A stretch of DNA of 64,000 nt from Platanthera guangdongensis (taxonomy: Eukaryota; Streptophyta; Magnoliopsida; Asparagales; Orchidaceae), in assembly GCA_039583875.1 (NCBI GenBank), contig CM077160.1:107957530-108021529 (forward strand), written 5' to 3'. The notes under the pieces were generated by a model. That model had not been told where the DNA came from. It was given only the letters and a program-made list of their open reading frames with translations, and ran no database searches. The first letter of the stretch is position 1. Each line of letters begins with the position of its first letter. The position numbers and the translations under genes are program-made. Of this stretch, positions 22,093-33,743 are shown one piece after another.

Positions 22093-22380
22093 TACTCGAG
22101 TACTGCCTTATATTGCTCGAGTCCTGCCTTATATTACTCTAGTCCTGCCTTATATTACTCGAGTCCTGCCTTATAATTACTCGAGTCCTGCTTTATAATT
22201 ACTCGAGTGCTACTCTTAACTACTCGAGTGCTGCTTCTTAACTACTCGAGTGCTGCCTTCCAACCTCTCGAGTTCTGTCTGTTGTCCTCGAGTGCTAAAT
22301 TTTAGTACTCGAGTACCAAATTTGGGTACTCGAGTAGCCTTTTTCTACTTCTCGAGTACCTGTAATCCTGTTCCCGAGTG
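22093..22380. repeat. Array of palindrome ACTCGAGT in gypsy LTR
   Basis: About a dozen copies of ACTCGAGT or CTCGAG spaced about 20-26 bp, with semi-conserved spacers such as CCTGCCTTATATT. It lies 200-500 bp upstream of the TATA region. Confidence 0.88.
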
Positions 22381-22599
22381 CTGTATATTCATCCCAAGTA
22401 GTCCGTTGTAGTTTGTGTTCAGACGCTTTTTTGAGGGTCAAAACGGTGTTGTATAAACAAATGGTTAACATAAAATTGGTTCGTCTCGACGAGATCTACA
22501 ACTTTCATGTTGGGCACTTTTCGATTCGAAGCCATTCTAAATCTCTATTTTTGTTTTCCGCGCACCCGCTCGTAAATAGTTCGTTTTTTAGACAAATTT

Positions 22600-22630
22600 T
22601 TTTTATAAATACTTATATATATATATATAT
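22600..22630 (+). promoter_or_regulatory. Gypsy LTR TATA region
   Basis: TTATAAATAC followed by an AT-dinucleotide run. It is the only strong TATA-like stretch in the LTR and lies downstream of the palindrome array. Confidence 0.5.
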
Positions 22631-23365
22631 TCTTATACTTAGGATAGTTAAAAAGAAAGAACTTTTTCTTCTTCTTCTCTTGGCCGAACCAAAGAGCGAA
22701 AGTGACGACAGAGTCCTAAGTCGTGAATCTTTCGGTGGCAGCCGGCGGAGCTCCGGTGCTCGAAATTTCCAACCGATCATAGATCTGGAAAGCTCTCGTT
22801 GAGAGCTACGCCATCGTGGTAAATTTTTCCCCATTTCTTGAGTTTTCTCGTTAGGGTTTTTCGGCCCTAACCTCTATTACGACTATTTTTGTTCAGATTT
22901 CGAGTTCTCCCGTCTTCTTTTGCCCCGATCTGCGACGTGGTGTGATTCAGAGGATTTTTCCGGTAAAACTGAGGCAAGTGGTGTTCTTGCTCTCCCTCTT
23001 GCTCCTTTATTCTAAATTTTTGCCACATTTGGTTGAGTTTGTCATATTTCAATTACATAGAAACTTGTCCTTAAATTCTAATTTTTTTGTTTTTCTTGAA
23101 TTGTAACTTGTTTCCCCTAGAACCATACCCCCCAATTTTTTTATTCAGTAGAATTGGTAAATAAATTGGTTACCATGCCATTTTAACTATCGAGTCATCT
23201 TGATCGTTGTAACACCTTGTGCGTTCCATTGTTTTTGATTAAACTTCACTTTGCTTGACCTTGAAATGTCCTTATACAGTCCACATTGTTTTTTGACCGT
23301 GAGTCTATGATGAATAAAAAGGAACTCTGCTTGTATAATTATGTAACTAAAGAAACACAGATGGA

Positions 23366-23557
23366 CTGTGCGCGTTGGGGTTTCTCCCTCGGCATAGTGC
23401 CTTATGGTTGAGTCTGTGCGCGTTGTGGACTTTCATGCCCGAGACATTACCATAACTTGGTCTGTGCGCGTTGGGGTTTCTCCCTCGGCATGGTGCCTGT
23501 TGGCTGGGTTTGTGCGCGTTGTGGACCTTTTTCCCTGGCACAGTACTCTTTATTGTT
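23366..23557 (+). repeat. 48-bp tandem repeat, four copies
   Basis: Copies begin CTGTGCGCGTTG (first three) or TTGTGCGCGTTG (fourth) at 23366, 23414, 23462 and 23510, an exact 48-bp period. Odd and even copies form two subtypes (GGGTTTCTCCC versus GTGGAC), so a 96-bp dimer was duplicated. It lies in the LTR leader. Confidence 0.85.
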
Positions 23558-24530
23558 GAGCTGATCAGTCTCATTTTTATTAATGAATAACATGAATATT
23601 AATGAAAGATGAAAGTTTGAACTTCTGATGTTGGTGCTTTGTTCTGTCCTGATGATGTGATTAGCCATTCTTGCTCGGCTAGATTTACTGTTACTTACTT
23701 TTACTCTGCTGCTGACCCTTTTGTTGCAGTCGCTTTATAATTTCCTTCACTTTGAGGTTTGTTTAGTCTGCTTTTAGTCTTTGCACCATTTGTATCTTAC
23801 TTCTGAGGTGTTCTTCTTTTGAATTTCTCAGGATCAGAGCAGTAGCAGGTTTAGCTGGCCGTATTGTGCTTGAGGTGCTGCGGGTTGCTGCGGCCGTTTG
23901 CTTCCACCTCAGAGCTTTGAGGTAGTTGATTCTGTTTAGACTTGTCAGATTTTACTATGGGTTCGTGTCAGTTATTGATGCCCATAGTCTTTGACTTTTT
24001 CTGTGGTGGACTACTTGCTGCTTTTACTGCTGTTAAATTTTTTTACTTGTTTTACTTGCTTTCTGGAAAGGATTTATGTTAGGATGCATTTAGTTATTTT
24101 AAAGTATACAAAACTGCATTCTGTAGTATCGGCATGACATGACTTTTAACTGCCAGTTCTACTACTTTTAAGCGCTATAAAAGTCCTCTATATATATTAA
24201 ATGTAGAAGACACATCATCATTTTAAGATACTAGACCTTCATTCTCATATAGGTTAACGAATGAATCAACTCAGTATTTTCCACCGCGTAAAACTTATAT
24301 ATTTTCTCACTTATGGACTAGTGATCCACCCGACTGAGGGACACAGTCAGTAACTCTAATAACTTATATGCATTGTTTTTAACTTAATTTCATAAATTTT
24401 TTACATGAAGTAAACGTGAGGATGAGTAGCCTGAGTGTCTGCAGTTGTCCCCTGCACGGCGTGACATCATGATGTATATTTTCTCTACTCAGGCGTATTT
24501 TTGAATACAGAGAAAATGCGGGTTATGACA

Positions 24531-26626
24531 AGCTTTCCTTTTCTTGTAAATCTTCTTCTTAGCTTTAGAATCATCAGATTCATCAGAATCTTCATCATCA
24601 TTATCATCATCAGAAGATCCTGGAGGGTTGTCATACATTGCATCAATTGCCTTCAAGACTTTCTTTGAGATTTGCTTCTTAGCTTGAGGAAGCACTTGAG
24701 GTTCTGTAGCTTCTGGTTCAACAACACTTTTAGAAACTAATTTATTCTCTTCTTCAATATCTGCAACGATGATGTCATCCAGATTTGGTAAAGGACTATC
24801 ATCCATTTTATAAGTAGGAGGGGAAAGAGCTTTTTGCTCTGGAGTAGAGACTAGTTCAAGAACATTCTCAGTCATATATTCTTCTATAATCACTGGTGCT
24901 GCTAAACTTGCCTTTAGTTGATTAACAACTTCGGGGCTTATTGGAGAAGTATATGGTACAATAGCTTTAGATTGCTGTACATCAAAACTGGGTTGAATCG
25001 TGCTGTAAACGAAATTGAAACAATCTAGTAAAGAATCTAGATTAACTGTGAGATTTATAATGTAATCACCAGCAGTAGTTATTGCTGCCAAAACTTTGTC
25101 AGCCATATCTATATCAGAATCAATTAAATCAATTATTTCTGTTGGAGGGGACACCTCTGCTATCAAACATATCAGAATCTGCTGCTGCTGTAACTGTTGG
25201 AATTGCTGTTGCTGGAGCTGCTGCTGGAGGAGAGGAAACTGGAGCTTCTGCATTAGATATCTCCCCCTGCCTGGTTTCAGAGGGTCCTGAAGCTAGGCCC
25301 CCAGAAGAAGGGACAGTGGGGGCAGCATAAATGATGGCAGAGAGGGATGCAATGGAATCGGCAAGAGGTTTAATAGCCTCTGCTATAAGCTTTGAGATAA
25401 GTGGAGTGATGAGGTCCAGTAGGGAGGGAATGAAAGGGAAATCCATTTGCATAAACTCAGAGGGTGTCTGAGTTGATACAAAAGGATGAGAGATGGATGA
25501 GGAAGGGAAAGTAGTAATGTCTGGCATTGGCTCATCATGGGGTGATGGAGAATTGAAGGGAGATGGAAACAGATCAAAAGATGGAATAGATGAGAGGTTA
25601 TGGAGGGGAATGTCATCCAGATGAGGAGGAAGTGGGGATGGAGGTGGTGTAGTATGCACTGGAGATTGAACTGGTGTGGGGTTGATGTCTAGGAGATGGA
25701 ATTGGTGGAGTTAGAGTATGAGATGGAGATGAGGATGGTTGTTAGAGGGTTGATGAAGGAAGTTGAACTTGTGGAGGTGCATATTGTGGAGATGGAGGTG
25801 TTGGAATCTGGGTGGATGGAATGTTGATGGAGGGGACAACTTCTGGAGGTGGGGGAGCAGCTGTTACAACTCTAGTATCCTCAAAAGTTCTGGAGGTGGT
25901 TGAAGGCTTGTATGGCTTTGGGATTGTCCTCTCCCACCTTCCAAATAAGCCATATGTTAGCCTTTTGGAAGCATTGATGAATATGGTCTGAGAGACCAGG
26001 GATTCAGCTGCCTTTTCCTGTAGGAAAATTCCCAGAATTCTTCCAAAACATACTTCTTTCTTACTATTCTTCTTCTTTATCAAGTCAAACATAATCCTTG
26101 ACCAATTGACTACCTTCTTGTTCAGTACTGCACACATTATCAGAAATTATTGCCTGGTAATGTAGTCATGAGCGGTATGCTTTCCTAGCAATACCTTGCC
26201 CACCACATCGGCTAGAAATTTGTATTCAGAAGATAATTTTTTCTTTAGCAATTTATTTGGGTTCTCTCCAATATGACCCATTTTGTTCAGCATGTTATCA
26301 TATTCAATACTATCCATTTCAATATCTTCATCTCCATTAACCAAACCGAAAATTTCAGTTAATATCGCTGGAGTTAAAGAGACTTGGTTACCAGATATTA
26401 TGCCAGTCATTGTGTCGACGTCTGGAGTTGAGGAGGTGAACACCCATTCTTTTATTTCTGTCGCAACTATCTTTATTCTTGTTGTCATGGAGTTCTTTAA
26501 CTGTTGTTCCTCAAACAGTTTCAGTATATCCAGGAAGATTTGATCAGAATGTTGGAATGATTCAAAATCTATGTTGAAACCCATGTCAAAATTCATCGCC
26601 ACCAGAGAGCTCACCGGAATCGCCAT
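24531..26626 (-). pseudogene. Extra ORF of copia element 4 (truncated)
   Basis: Homologue of the element 3 extra ORF. It starts MAIPVSSLVAMNFDMGFNID at 26626 and keeps IKEWVFTS, VSLTPAILTEIFGL, FLADVVGKVLLGKHTAHD and FGRILGIFLQ. Then follow a Pro-rich region (25870-25500), a helical segment (MDFPFIPSLLDLITPLISKL), an acidic part and a basic end (KAKKKIYKKRK) where the gypsy LTR cuts it. Breaks: TAA near 26147, TAG at 25742 and two frameshifts. The TTTTGCAG at 26641-26634 on the minus strand is the counterpart of the splice-acceptor-like site of element 3. Confidence 0.75.
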
Positions 26627-26633
26627 TGGTCGC

Positions 26634-26636
26634 CTG
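26634..26636 (-). promoter_or_regulatory. Candidate 3' splice site before the extra ORF, element 4
   Basis: On the minus strand a pyrimidine run, TTTTGCAG, seven bases, then ATGG. Same arrangement as element 3 at 16780-16782. Confidence 0.5.
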
Positions 26637-26760
26637 CAAAAGGGAAACAAAAAGATCAAGTGTAAGGGAACAGAAAGCGCGGGATGGAGCTCGAAGAAAA
26701 CCTAGTTATATGGTTTTCGGAATATGAAGCGGTAGACTCCGTCCGACGAAAAATAAAAAG

Positions 26761-26995
26761 TTCTTCGATCTCAGGTCGACAAAAACTTTTATTGATGAAA
26801 GAGTTCGCCGATCTCAGTCTGAAGAAGGGAAAATATTTCGTCGTGCTCAGGTCGATGAAACATTTTCTGAAGCAATATCGTCGATCTCCGTTCGCCGAAT
26901 AGAACTTCATACACAGAGAGTTCGTCGATCTCAGGTCGATGAATTATCTCAAGAACTTTTCTCAGTTCGTCTATCTCCGTTCGACGAACTGTGGA
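26761..26995. repeat. Palindrome block between pol and extra ORF, element 4
   Basis: Repeated TCGTCGATCTCAGGTCGA and TTCGACGAA-like units, more degraded than in element 3 but in the same position. Confidence 0.75.
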
Positions 26996-27020
26996 AAATT
27001 TTTCAACCACAGACAAAAAG

Positions 27021-29035
27021 TTAAATTAATGCATCTCCATTTATCATACCAAGCTGATTCATAAAGAACAGATGTTTCTTCTCATCCAAGGGTTTGGTGA
27101 AGATATCTGCCTTTTACAAATCAGTAGAGACAAATGTGAGATTAATTTTCTTTTTATCAACACACTCTTTGATGAAATGATGTCCTGCATCTATATGCTT
27201 AGTTTTACTATGATGCACTGGATTCTGTGCAATAAAAATTGCACTGGTATTATAATAAAGTAGAGCTGAATTATTTAAGTTGACACCATAATCTAGGAGT
27301 TGGTTCTAAATCCATAGCATCTGTGAACAACAACTGTCAACTGCGATATACTCAGCTTCTGCTGTTGAGGTAGACACAAATGTTTGTTTCTTGCAAAACC
27401 AAGATACTAGTCTATCACCAAGGAACTGACATGTCCCTGATGTGCTCTATCTGTCAACTCTACATCCAACAAAGTCAGCATCAGAGTATCCAGTTAACTC
27501 AAATTATGACTCAATTGGATACCAGAGTCCTAAATTAGGGCAACTCTTTATATATTTCAAAATTCTTTTTAAGAAAATAAGGCGAGATTCTTTAGGGTTC
27601 ACCTGGAACCCAGCACAAAGACATGTAACAAACATAATGTCTGGTCTACTTGCTGTAAGATATAACAGGGACCCAACAATAACCCTATATAATTTCTGAT
27701 CTACAGGTTTCCCATGTTCATCAGAATCAATTACAACATTTGTATCCATAGGTGTTTTCTTTGCTGAAGCATCAACCATCCCAAACCTTTTTATTAGCTC
27801 CTTAGCATATTTGGATTGGGATAAGAAGAGTCCATCATGGGACTGCTTCACTTGGAGACCAAGGAAGTAGGAGAGCTCACCCATGCTACTTATTTCAAAC
27901 TTGGAATGCATAAGGTTGGAGAACCTTTTGTATAGTTTGGAATTTGTAGAACCAAATATGATGTCATCTACATATATTTGTACTAACAAGATTTTATCAT
28001 GATGATGCTTTATAAATAAAGTCCTATCTACTCTGTCTCTAGAAAAATTATGATCTAAGAGAAAGCTAGCTAAGCTTTCATACCAAGCTCTTGGAGCTTG
28101 CTTTAGACCATAGAGAGCCTTATGCAATTTGAAAACATAAGAGGGATGAGTATGAGAAATAAAACCTGGTGGTTGTTCTACATAGACCTCTTCTTTGAGT
28201 TCACCATTTAGGAATGCACTCTTGACATCCATTTGGTATACTGTGAACTTCTTGTAGGCTGCATAAGCTAAGAATATCCTGATTGCTTCTATCCTTGCAA
28301 TAGTGGCAAATGTCTGCTCATAGTCAATGTCTTCCTCTTGTCTGTATTCTTGAGCAACCAATCTTGCCTTGTTCCTTATGATAAGACCTTGAGCATCAAG
28401 TTTGTTTCTAAATACCCATTTAGTTCCAATGACTGGGTAGTCTTTGGGTCTTGGAACTAAATCTCAAACTTTACATCTCTCAAATTGGTTGAGCTCCTCT
28501 TGCATTGCAATGATCTAGTGTGGATCTTGCTCAACATCTTTTGGATTGGGGCTCAGTTTGAGATATGAAGCAGGCATGCATCATGTCCTGGTGGAGTTCA
28601 TGCCTTGTCTGCACACCCACTGATATGTCTCCAATCACTTGAGATACATGGTGATCTCTAAGTGTGATTAATTCAGTAGGAGGAGTTGGTTGAGCAACAG
28701 CTTGGGGAATTAATTCCTCTTATGGAATTATAGCTGTTGTTGGCTCTTCACTGAGTTCAGTGTCTTCATCTTCACCATCTTCAGCAATATGTGGAGAAGG
28801 ATGGCTAACAGCCTCATTGGTGAGGGTCAATGCATCCAACTTCTCACACAGATGTGGTCCTTGCAAAGTCTCACTGGTAGAAGGAATCTTCTCCTTATAA
28901 AACATGTTAGTCTCATCAAAAGAAATATGAATAGATTCTTCCATTTTCATAGTTGATTTATTATAAACCCTATAAGCCTTGCTTACTTGGGAATATCCAA
29001 GAAAAATTCCTATTTCAGGCTTGACTTCAAATTTT
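27021..29035 (-). pseudogene. pol: Copia reverse transcriptase/RNase H, element 4 (broken)
   Basis: Begins just after the deletion junction with KFEVKPEIGIFLGYS, which in element 3 lies immediately after integrase. A linker (ESIHISFDETNMFYKEK) leads to an open stretch (28361-27504) with [44 protein letters not shown] and FLGLQVKQ. RNase H continues with stops ([21 protein letters not shown]) to [13 protein letters not shown] and TAA at 27021. A frameshift separates linker and reverse transcriptase near 28500. Protease, pre-integrase and integrase are missing. Confidence 0.85.
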
Positions 29036-30823
29036 CTAATGTGTTTCTTGTCGATCGTAGTTCAACGAATAATTATAATGAAAGTTTGAGTTCGGAGTTC
29101 GTCGACTTGAGTTCGACGAACTGTACACATTTTGTCGATCTGAGTTCGACGAAATCTGTTGAACATTGTTATGGTTAAAATCTTTCTTATTTTTTCTCTT
29201 TTTCTTTTGTTTTAATTCTGGTTGTTTAACATTATTATTATCTATCTTTTTCTTGCCCTTTTCTAAAACAAATTTTATTGGAGTTGTTCGAATATTTTTC
29301 TTTACTATAGGGGGTAAGCTTGATGAAGCACCTAAGCCCAACTTGCCATTTAATCTGGCATTGACTATGCTTGTGATGTCCATCAGCTTAAGGCTTCTCC
29401 CATTGAGAGATTCCTCAAGTTGCTTTGCCTCACTTAATTTAGTTTTAAGCAAAATGATTTGTTCATTGGCTAAATCTAAATCATTTTTCAATTTGATATT
29501 CTCAGCAAATAGATTATCAAATTCAACCTGTCTATCTCTAAGTATTTTGATTTCCTTTTCTGACTTGATTAAATCATTATACAAAGATTTAAATTCAATT
29601 TTGAAATCTTCTGAATTGAAATCAAATGAGGAGATTACTTGATCTTCCTCAGATTTTGATTCTTCTTCTGAATCTTCTGCTTGTTCCTCAGCATCAGATT
29701 TGCTGCAGGAGGCATTGATAGCCATAAGGCAAACTTCCCTTGCTTTTGCCTCCTCTTCATCTTCACTAGAGATGGAAGATGAGGATTCTTCATCTGTGTC
29801 ACTACAGGTCTCAGCAATGAAACCTTTCTCCTTCCTTTTATACTTGCTGGAGGAGGGCTTGCTGTAGTGTTGCTTTCTGGTTTCTTTTTCTCTTCTTCTC
29901 TCCTTCTTTTGGTTCTCTGGACACTCTGATATAAAGTGTCCTGTCTTCCTGCACCCAAAGCAAACAACTTCTTTAGTTGGTGTCTTTTCATACCTTGGCT
30001 TGTCATCTTGCCTATATGACTTTCTTCTGAAATCCTTCTTTGCCATTTTGTAAAATCTCTTGGCTAAGAGACTCAGAAGTTCTTCACTAGCTGTTGGGGC
30101 TTCTGATGCTTCTAAAGCTTTGAATGTTATGCTTTTTTCCTTTCTAGCTGCTGGAGAAGTCTTCTGCTCTGCAGCTTCTCTTGTCTTTATTAGTTGCTCA
30201 TATGATTTGAGCTTTCCAAGGAGAGATTCAGTGGAAATCTCATTAAGACTTCTGACCTCCTTGATCGACCATATTTTGGAATCCCATGAGCTAAGGAAGC
30301 ACATAAGAATCTTGTTATTAACTTCTGTGAGGGTGATATCCTTGTGCAAAATCTTCAGCTCATTGATGATTGAGCTTAGTCTGTTGTACATGTCACTCAC
30401 AGACTCAGATTCTTCTTTCTTGAAATTTTCATACTGGGAGATGAGATTTGATCTCCTGTCCTTTCTCTTATCTACAGAACCAGCAACCACCTGGTTGAGA
30501 GAATCCCAGATAGCTTTGGCTGATGTGCACTCAGCCACTTTCTAGAATATGTCATCTGACATAGTCTGTGCTAAGATGTTAATGACCTTGACATCTGCTA
30601 TCTTGGCCTTCTTCTATGCATCTGTCCACTCAGGTGGTGGAACATGTGTACTGGAAGTTAAAGTAGTGATAGCCACTGGAGCTGGTGATCCTGTTAAAAT
30701 AGAGTTGTATATGTCTTCATCAATAGAGTTCATATAAAGCCTAATTCTTGCCTTCCAAATAGCAAACTTATTCAGGTTGCAAACTGGAGGTCTGGTGCTT
30801 GCATAATCTTTGTTCTGTGCCAT
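29036..30823 (-). pseudogene. gag: Copia gag, element 4 (broken)
   Basis: Starts MAQNKDYASTRPPVCNLNKF at 30823. UBN2-type capsid, zinc knuckle CFGCRKTGHFISEC (about 29960-29920), Ser/Glu-rich region and coiled coil (about 29640-29400), collinear with element 3. Stops at 30616-30614 and about 30544; after that the frame is open for 500 codons. The C-terminus runs into the palindrome block (29160-29049) and the deletion junction. Confidence 0.85.
29049..29160. repeat. Palindrome block at gag end, element 4, at the deletion junction
   Basis: TCGTCGACTTGAGTTCGACGAA-type inverted repeats at the same place as 12761-12936 in element 3. The missing protease-integrase segment begins within or at the edge of this block. 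Confidence 0.75.
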
Positions 30824-30912
30824 GATATGAAATAAACAGAAAAGCTAAGAAAAAGGAAAATCAGATCTAACAAGGATCTTTTGGTTCAAGTGTGAGCTTG
30901 TGCAACCAAAAG

Positions 30913-30930
30913 AACAACCCTCTGATACCA
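30913..30930 (-). other. Primer-binding site, element 4
   Basis: TGGTATCAGAGGGTTGTT on the minus strand, 2 nt from the LTR. The first 11 bases match the iMet complement; the rest is partly changed. Confidence 0.8.
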
Positions 30931-30932
30931 AT

Positions 30933-32564
30933 TGAAAGAAATGGTATACCACTGATATTAATGAAAGATATGGGATAGATCTGATTACTCTAGAGCGCGG
31001 GGGGGGGGGGGGTGATGAATAGAGTAACTTAAAACTTTTTGGCTGTTTTAAAGATTATCAGAGTAAAATAGGTGTTATAAATAGTAGTATAAAAGGAAAT
31101 GCAAACTAAGCAAATCTAAACTATCACAGCACATAAAGAACAAAAAGAAAATAGGCAACCAGATAACCCAAGAATTTTATAGTGGTTCCCCAAATTGGGT
31201 ACATCCACTCTTCTACCACCCTGGTAGGAATCCACTATCAGGTTTTTGATCAGGTGACTGCCACCACAAGATCTATTTACAGAGAGATCTCGCAACCCTT
31301 TAGGCTTTTGATCAGGTGCCCAAAAACTACGAATAAACTTTTGAAGGGAGTTAATAAACCCTTTATACAGGAGGTTGAGAGAGTTGATGTTGTCTTCTCT
31401 TTTCTCTATACAACAGAGAAGACTTTAGTGGATTACTGGTGTCAAGGCTCCTTCTGAAATAAGAATGGTTCAGAAAGCTTGGAGCCTTGCTTAGGGTGTA
31501 GGTCTTCAGCCTTGACTTGAAGTGATTCAGGAACTTTCTGACTGATTTAAATTTGTTGTCCTTGAATATTCCTGAAGTAGAAGTTGAAGAAGACTCTTGA
31601 TGTTTGATTGTTGTTCTTCAGTCTTCAGAAAGGTCAAGAGAAAACAAAATGTTTTTTGCACAGGGAGAGAGTTCTGTATCTTTTCTCTGTATGCTCTTTC
31701 TTGTGTTGCCACTCCTTGTCTGAAAAGAGAAAATCTCTTTTATATTCTGCTGTCAAAAATTCTCCTTTGAAATTTTGAATTCTAAGCATTATTTGCTGAT
31801 TGATCTGGAGAATGAAACGGCTGGAATATTCATTAAAGAGTTTCCCCAACTGTCCCATTAAAAATAAGCAAGTAATTAACTCTGATGAATAACATAATTA
31901 ATGCTGCCAATAACGGCTATGTTCTTGAGAATGTAAGCATTAATTACGCAGAGAATTACTGCTAAATAATATAAGAAATAAGGATAATATAAGGAAAACT
32001 GTTAAGTTTGGCTTAGGACAGAATTCGTCGAACTCTGAACAGAATTCGTCGACTGGAGTTCCAAATTCGTCGAGCTGATAATTCCTGTTTGTCGACTAGA
32101 GCTCAGCAAACTGCATTCTGGAAATAACTAGCCAATTCTGCGCTCTAAGTTCGTCGAGCTAAGAATCTGTCTTCGTCGTCCTGAGTTCAGAGAAACTAAA
32201 CTGGAAGGAATCGGTTGAAGTTGAACTCCAGAATTCGTCGAGCAGAGAATCTATCTGAATGAAGAGATCGTAGACCTGAGCTCGAATATCATCAAGCTCA
32301 ATTTAGAGAAATAACTCTGAGTTCATCGATCTGCGATCGACGATCATCGAGCTGAGTTCGAAGAATTTCGAACTGATCATTTTGAACTCTGAAATCGTCT
32401 AAGTTTGAGTCTACTGAGGTATTCTGCTGGCTGGTCCATGAAGATTGAAGCTAATGACTTAGCCTAAACTCGAGGACTCATAGACTTGACCCTGGCTATA
32501 CAATGTGGGTCAAAACTTAACCTAATTAGTGAACCTAGCTCAAATCCAAACTAGGGATCCAACA
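30933..32564 (-). repeat. 5' LTR of copia element 4 (1632 bp)
   Basis: Reads TGTTGGATCCC (32564) to TTTCA (30933) on the minus strand. U3 has a TCGTCGA-type block (32023-32398), a TATA-like ATATAAAAGAG lies at about 31745-31735, and a G-run lies at 30999-31012. Its start resembles the element 3 LTR (TGGATTTGAGCTAGG against TGATTTGGGTCAGG). The partner LTR is not in the window. Confidence 0.85.
32023..32398. repeat. TCGTCGA inverted-repeat block in LTR of element 4
   Basis: AATTCGTCGA, GTCGACTGGAGTTC and TCGACGATC-like half-sites, spaced 15-40 bp, upstream of the LTR TATA. Degraded relative to element 3. Confidence 0.75.
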
Positions 32565-33743
32565 GTTGTCATTAGTAGAGCCAAAGGTAATGTCATCGAC
32601 ATAGATTTGCACTAGTAAAATCTTGCCTTTTACTTCCCTAATAAATAATGTTTTATCTATCTTTCCCCTTATGAACTTGTTCTCAAGAAGAAAGTTAGAC
32701 AACGTTTCATACCAAGCTCGCGGAACTTATTTTAAACCACATAAAACTTTAAATAATAAATATACACAATCAGGATCGTTAGGATCAACAAAACATGGGG
32801 ATTGTTCCACATACACTTCTTCCTTTATTTTACCATCAAGGAAGGCTGACTTCACGTCCATTTGATAGGCAATTAAGCCCATGAGAGCAACATGTGTGAG
32901 GAACAACCTGATGGCTTCGAGTATTTCCATTGGAGCATAGGTCTGATCAAAATCGATGCATTCTTATTATCTATATCCCTTAGCTATAAGTCTGGCTTTG
33001 TTTTTGATGATGGTTCCATCTTCCTCCAACTTGTTCTTGTAGACCCACTTTGTTCCAATTACATTTTTTTCTTTAGGACTTGGTACAAGCTTCCATACTT
33101 GGCAGTGCTTGAACTGATTGAGTTCTTCTTCCATTGCAACTATTCAAGATGCATCTTCATTTGCTTCTTCAAATTTCTTTGGTTCAACCTGCGAGAGAAA
33201 ACTCAAATGCATATTTTCATTAGTAGTACCTCTTCGAGTTCTTACACCATCACGAGGATCTCCTATGATTTGATCCACAGGGTGATCCCTCAAGTGTCTG
33301 AGCTATAGAGTCCTTACATCGGGAGCTTCTTCTGTTTCTGGAGTGTCTTCCTCAACTTGAGTAACTTCTTCATCTTGCTGATCTCCCTCTCCAATTGAGG
33401 TTGGAGGAGTGATCTTGATAAACTTTTGAGCATTTTCTTCAACTGTCTCATCCAAGCTTAACTCCTTCAGCCTTGAACCTGCATCTTCAACAAAAACATT
33501 GGAAGAGCTGCTATGTAGCAAGCTCGTCTCATCAAATACAATGTTAATTGATTCTTCTACCACTAGAGTTTTCTTATTAAAAATTCTATAAGCCTTACTA
33601 TGACTATTGTAACCTACAAAAATACTTTCAAAACATTTTTCTCCAAACTTTGTACGATGATATTTCCCATTATTAAGTACATAACATTTGCTGCTAAAGA
33701 TCTTGAAGTAGGACATAGTCGGTCTCCTGCCTTTCAGTAGCAC
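32565..33743 (-). pseudogene. pol: Copia reverse transcriptase fragment, element 5
   Basis: Integrase tail (MSYFKIFSSKCYVLNNGK, FVGYNSHSKAYRIFNKKT), an acidic linker, then reverse transcriptase with [19 protein letters not shown] (about 32860), [18 protein letters not shown] and IYVDDITFGSTN at the left edge (about 32600). Several stops. The rest of pol should continue outside the window on the far side of element 4. Confidence 0.82.

Larger units (their letters stand above)
3831..24530 (+). mobile_element. Tekay/Del-like Ty3/gypsy element, split by copia element 3
   Basis: A chromovirus-type gypsy element: gag with three zinc-knuckle-like motifs, protease, reverse transcriptase, RNase H, integrase, and a C-terminal chromodomain-like end (ATWELVSAMRESHPQLF), followed by a purine tract and LTR start of Tekay style. 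The 3' LTR begins near 9339, is cut at 9380 by copia element 3 (target duplication CTCTT), resumes at 21561 and ends at 24530 with GGGTTATGACA. The right end interrupts the extra ORF of copia element 4, so the gypsy inserted into element 4. Many stops and lost catalytic residues show it is dead. Confidence 0.8.
21561..24530 (+). repeat. Gypsy 3' LTR, main part
   Basis: Continuation of the LTR that starts at 9339. It contains GGGGCGTTA at 21582, the inverse of the TAACGCCCC at the LTR start. It then has an ACTCGAGT palindrome array (22093-22380), a TATA-rich promoter (22600-22630), a long leader, a 48-bp tandem repeat (23366-23557), and ends CGGGTTATGACA. Short open frames inside (for example 22413-22802) have no protein signature. 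With 42 bp at 9339-9380 the LTR is about 3.0 kb. Confidence 0.75.
24531..32564 (-). mobile_element. Copia element 4 (minus), 3'-truncated, lacks protease and integrase
   Basis: A relative of element 3 on the opposite strand. Order on the minus strand: 5' LTR 32564-30933, primer site, gag 30823-29036, a deletion junction near 29050, pol linker, reverse transcriptase and RNase H to 27021, a palindrome block, then the extra ORF from 26626 until cut by the gypsy LTR at 24531. The rest of the extra ORF and the 3' LTR should lie left of the window, beyond the gypsy 5' LTR. It is inserted in the reverse transcriptase of element 5. Confidence 0.88.

Noticed and set aside
22413..22802. 129-codon frame in the gypsy LTR
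   Set aside because: Spans a TATA/AT-dinucleotide run and leader; no domain, and position is inside an LTR.
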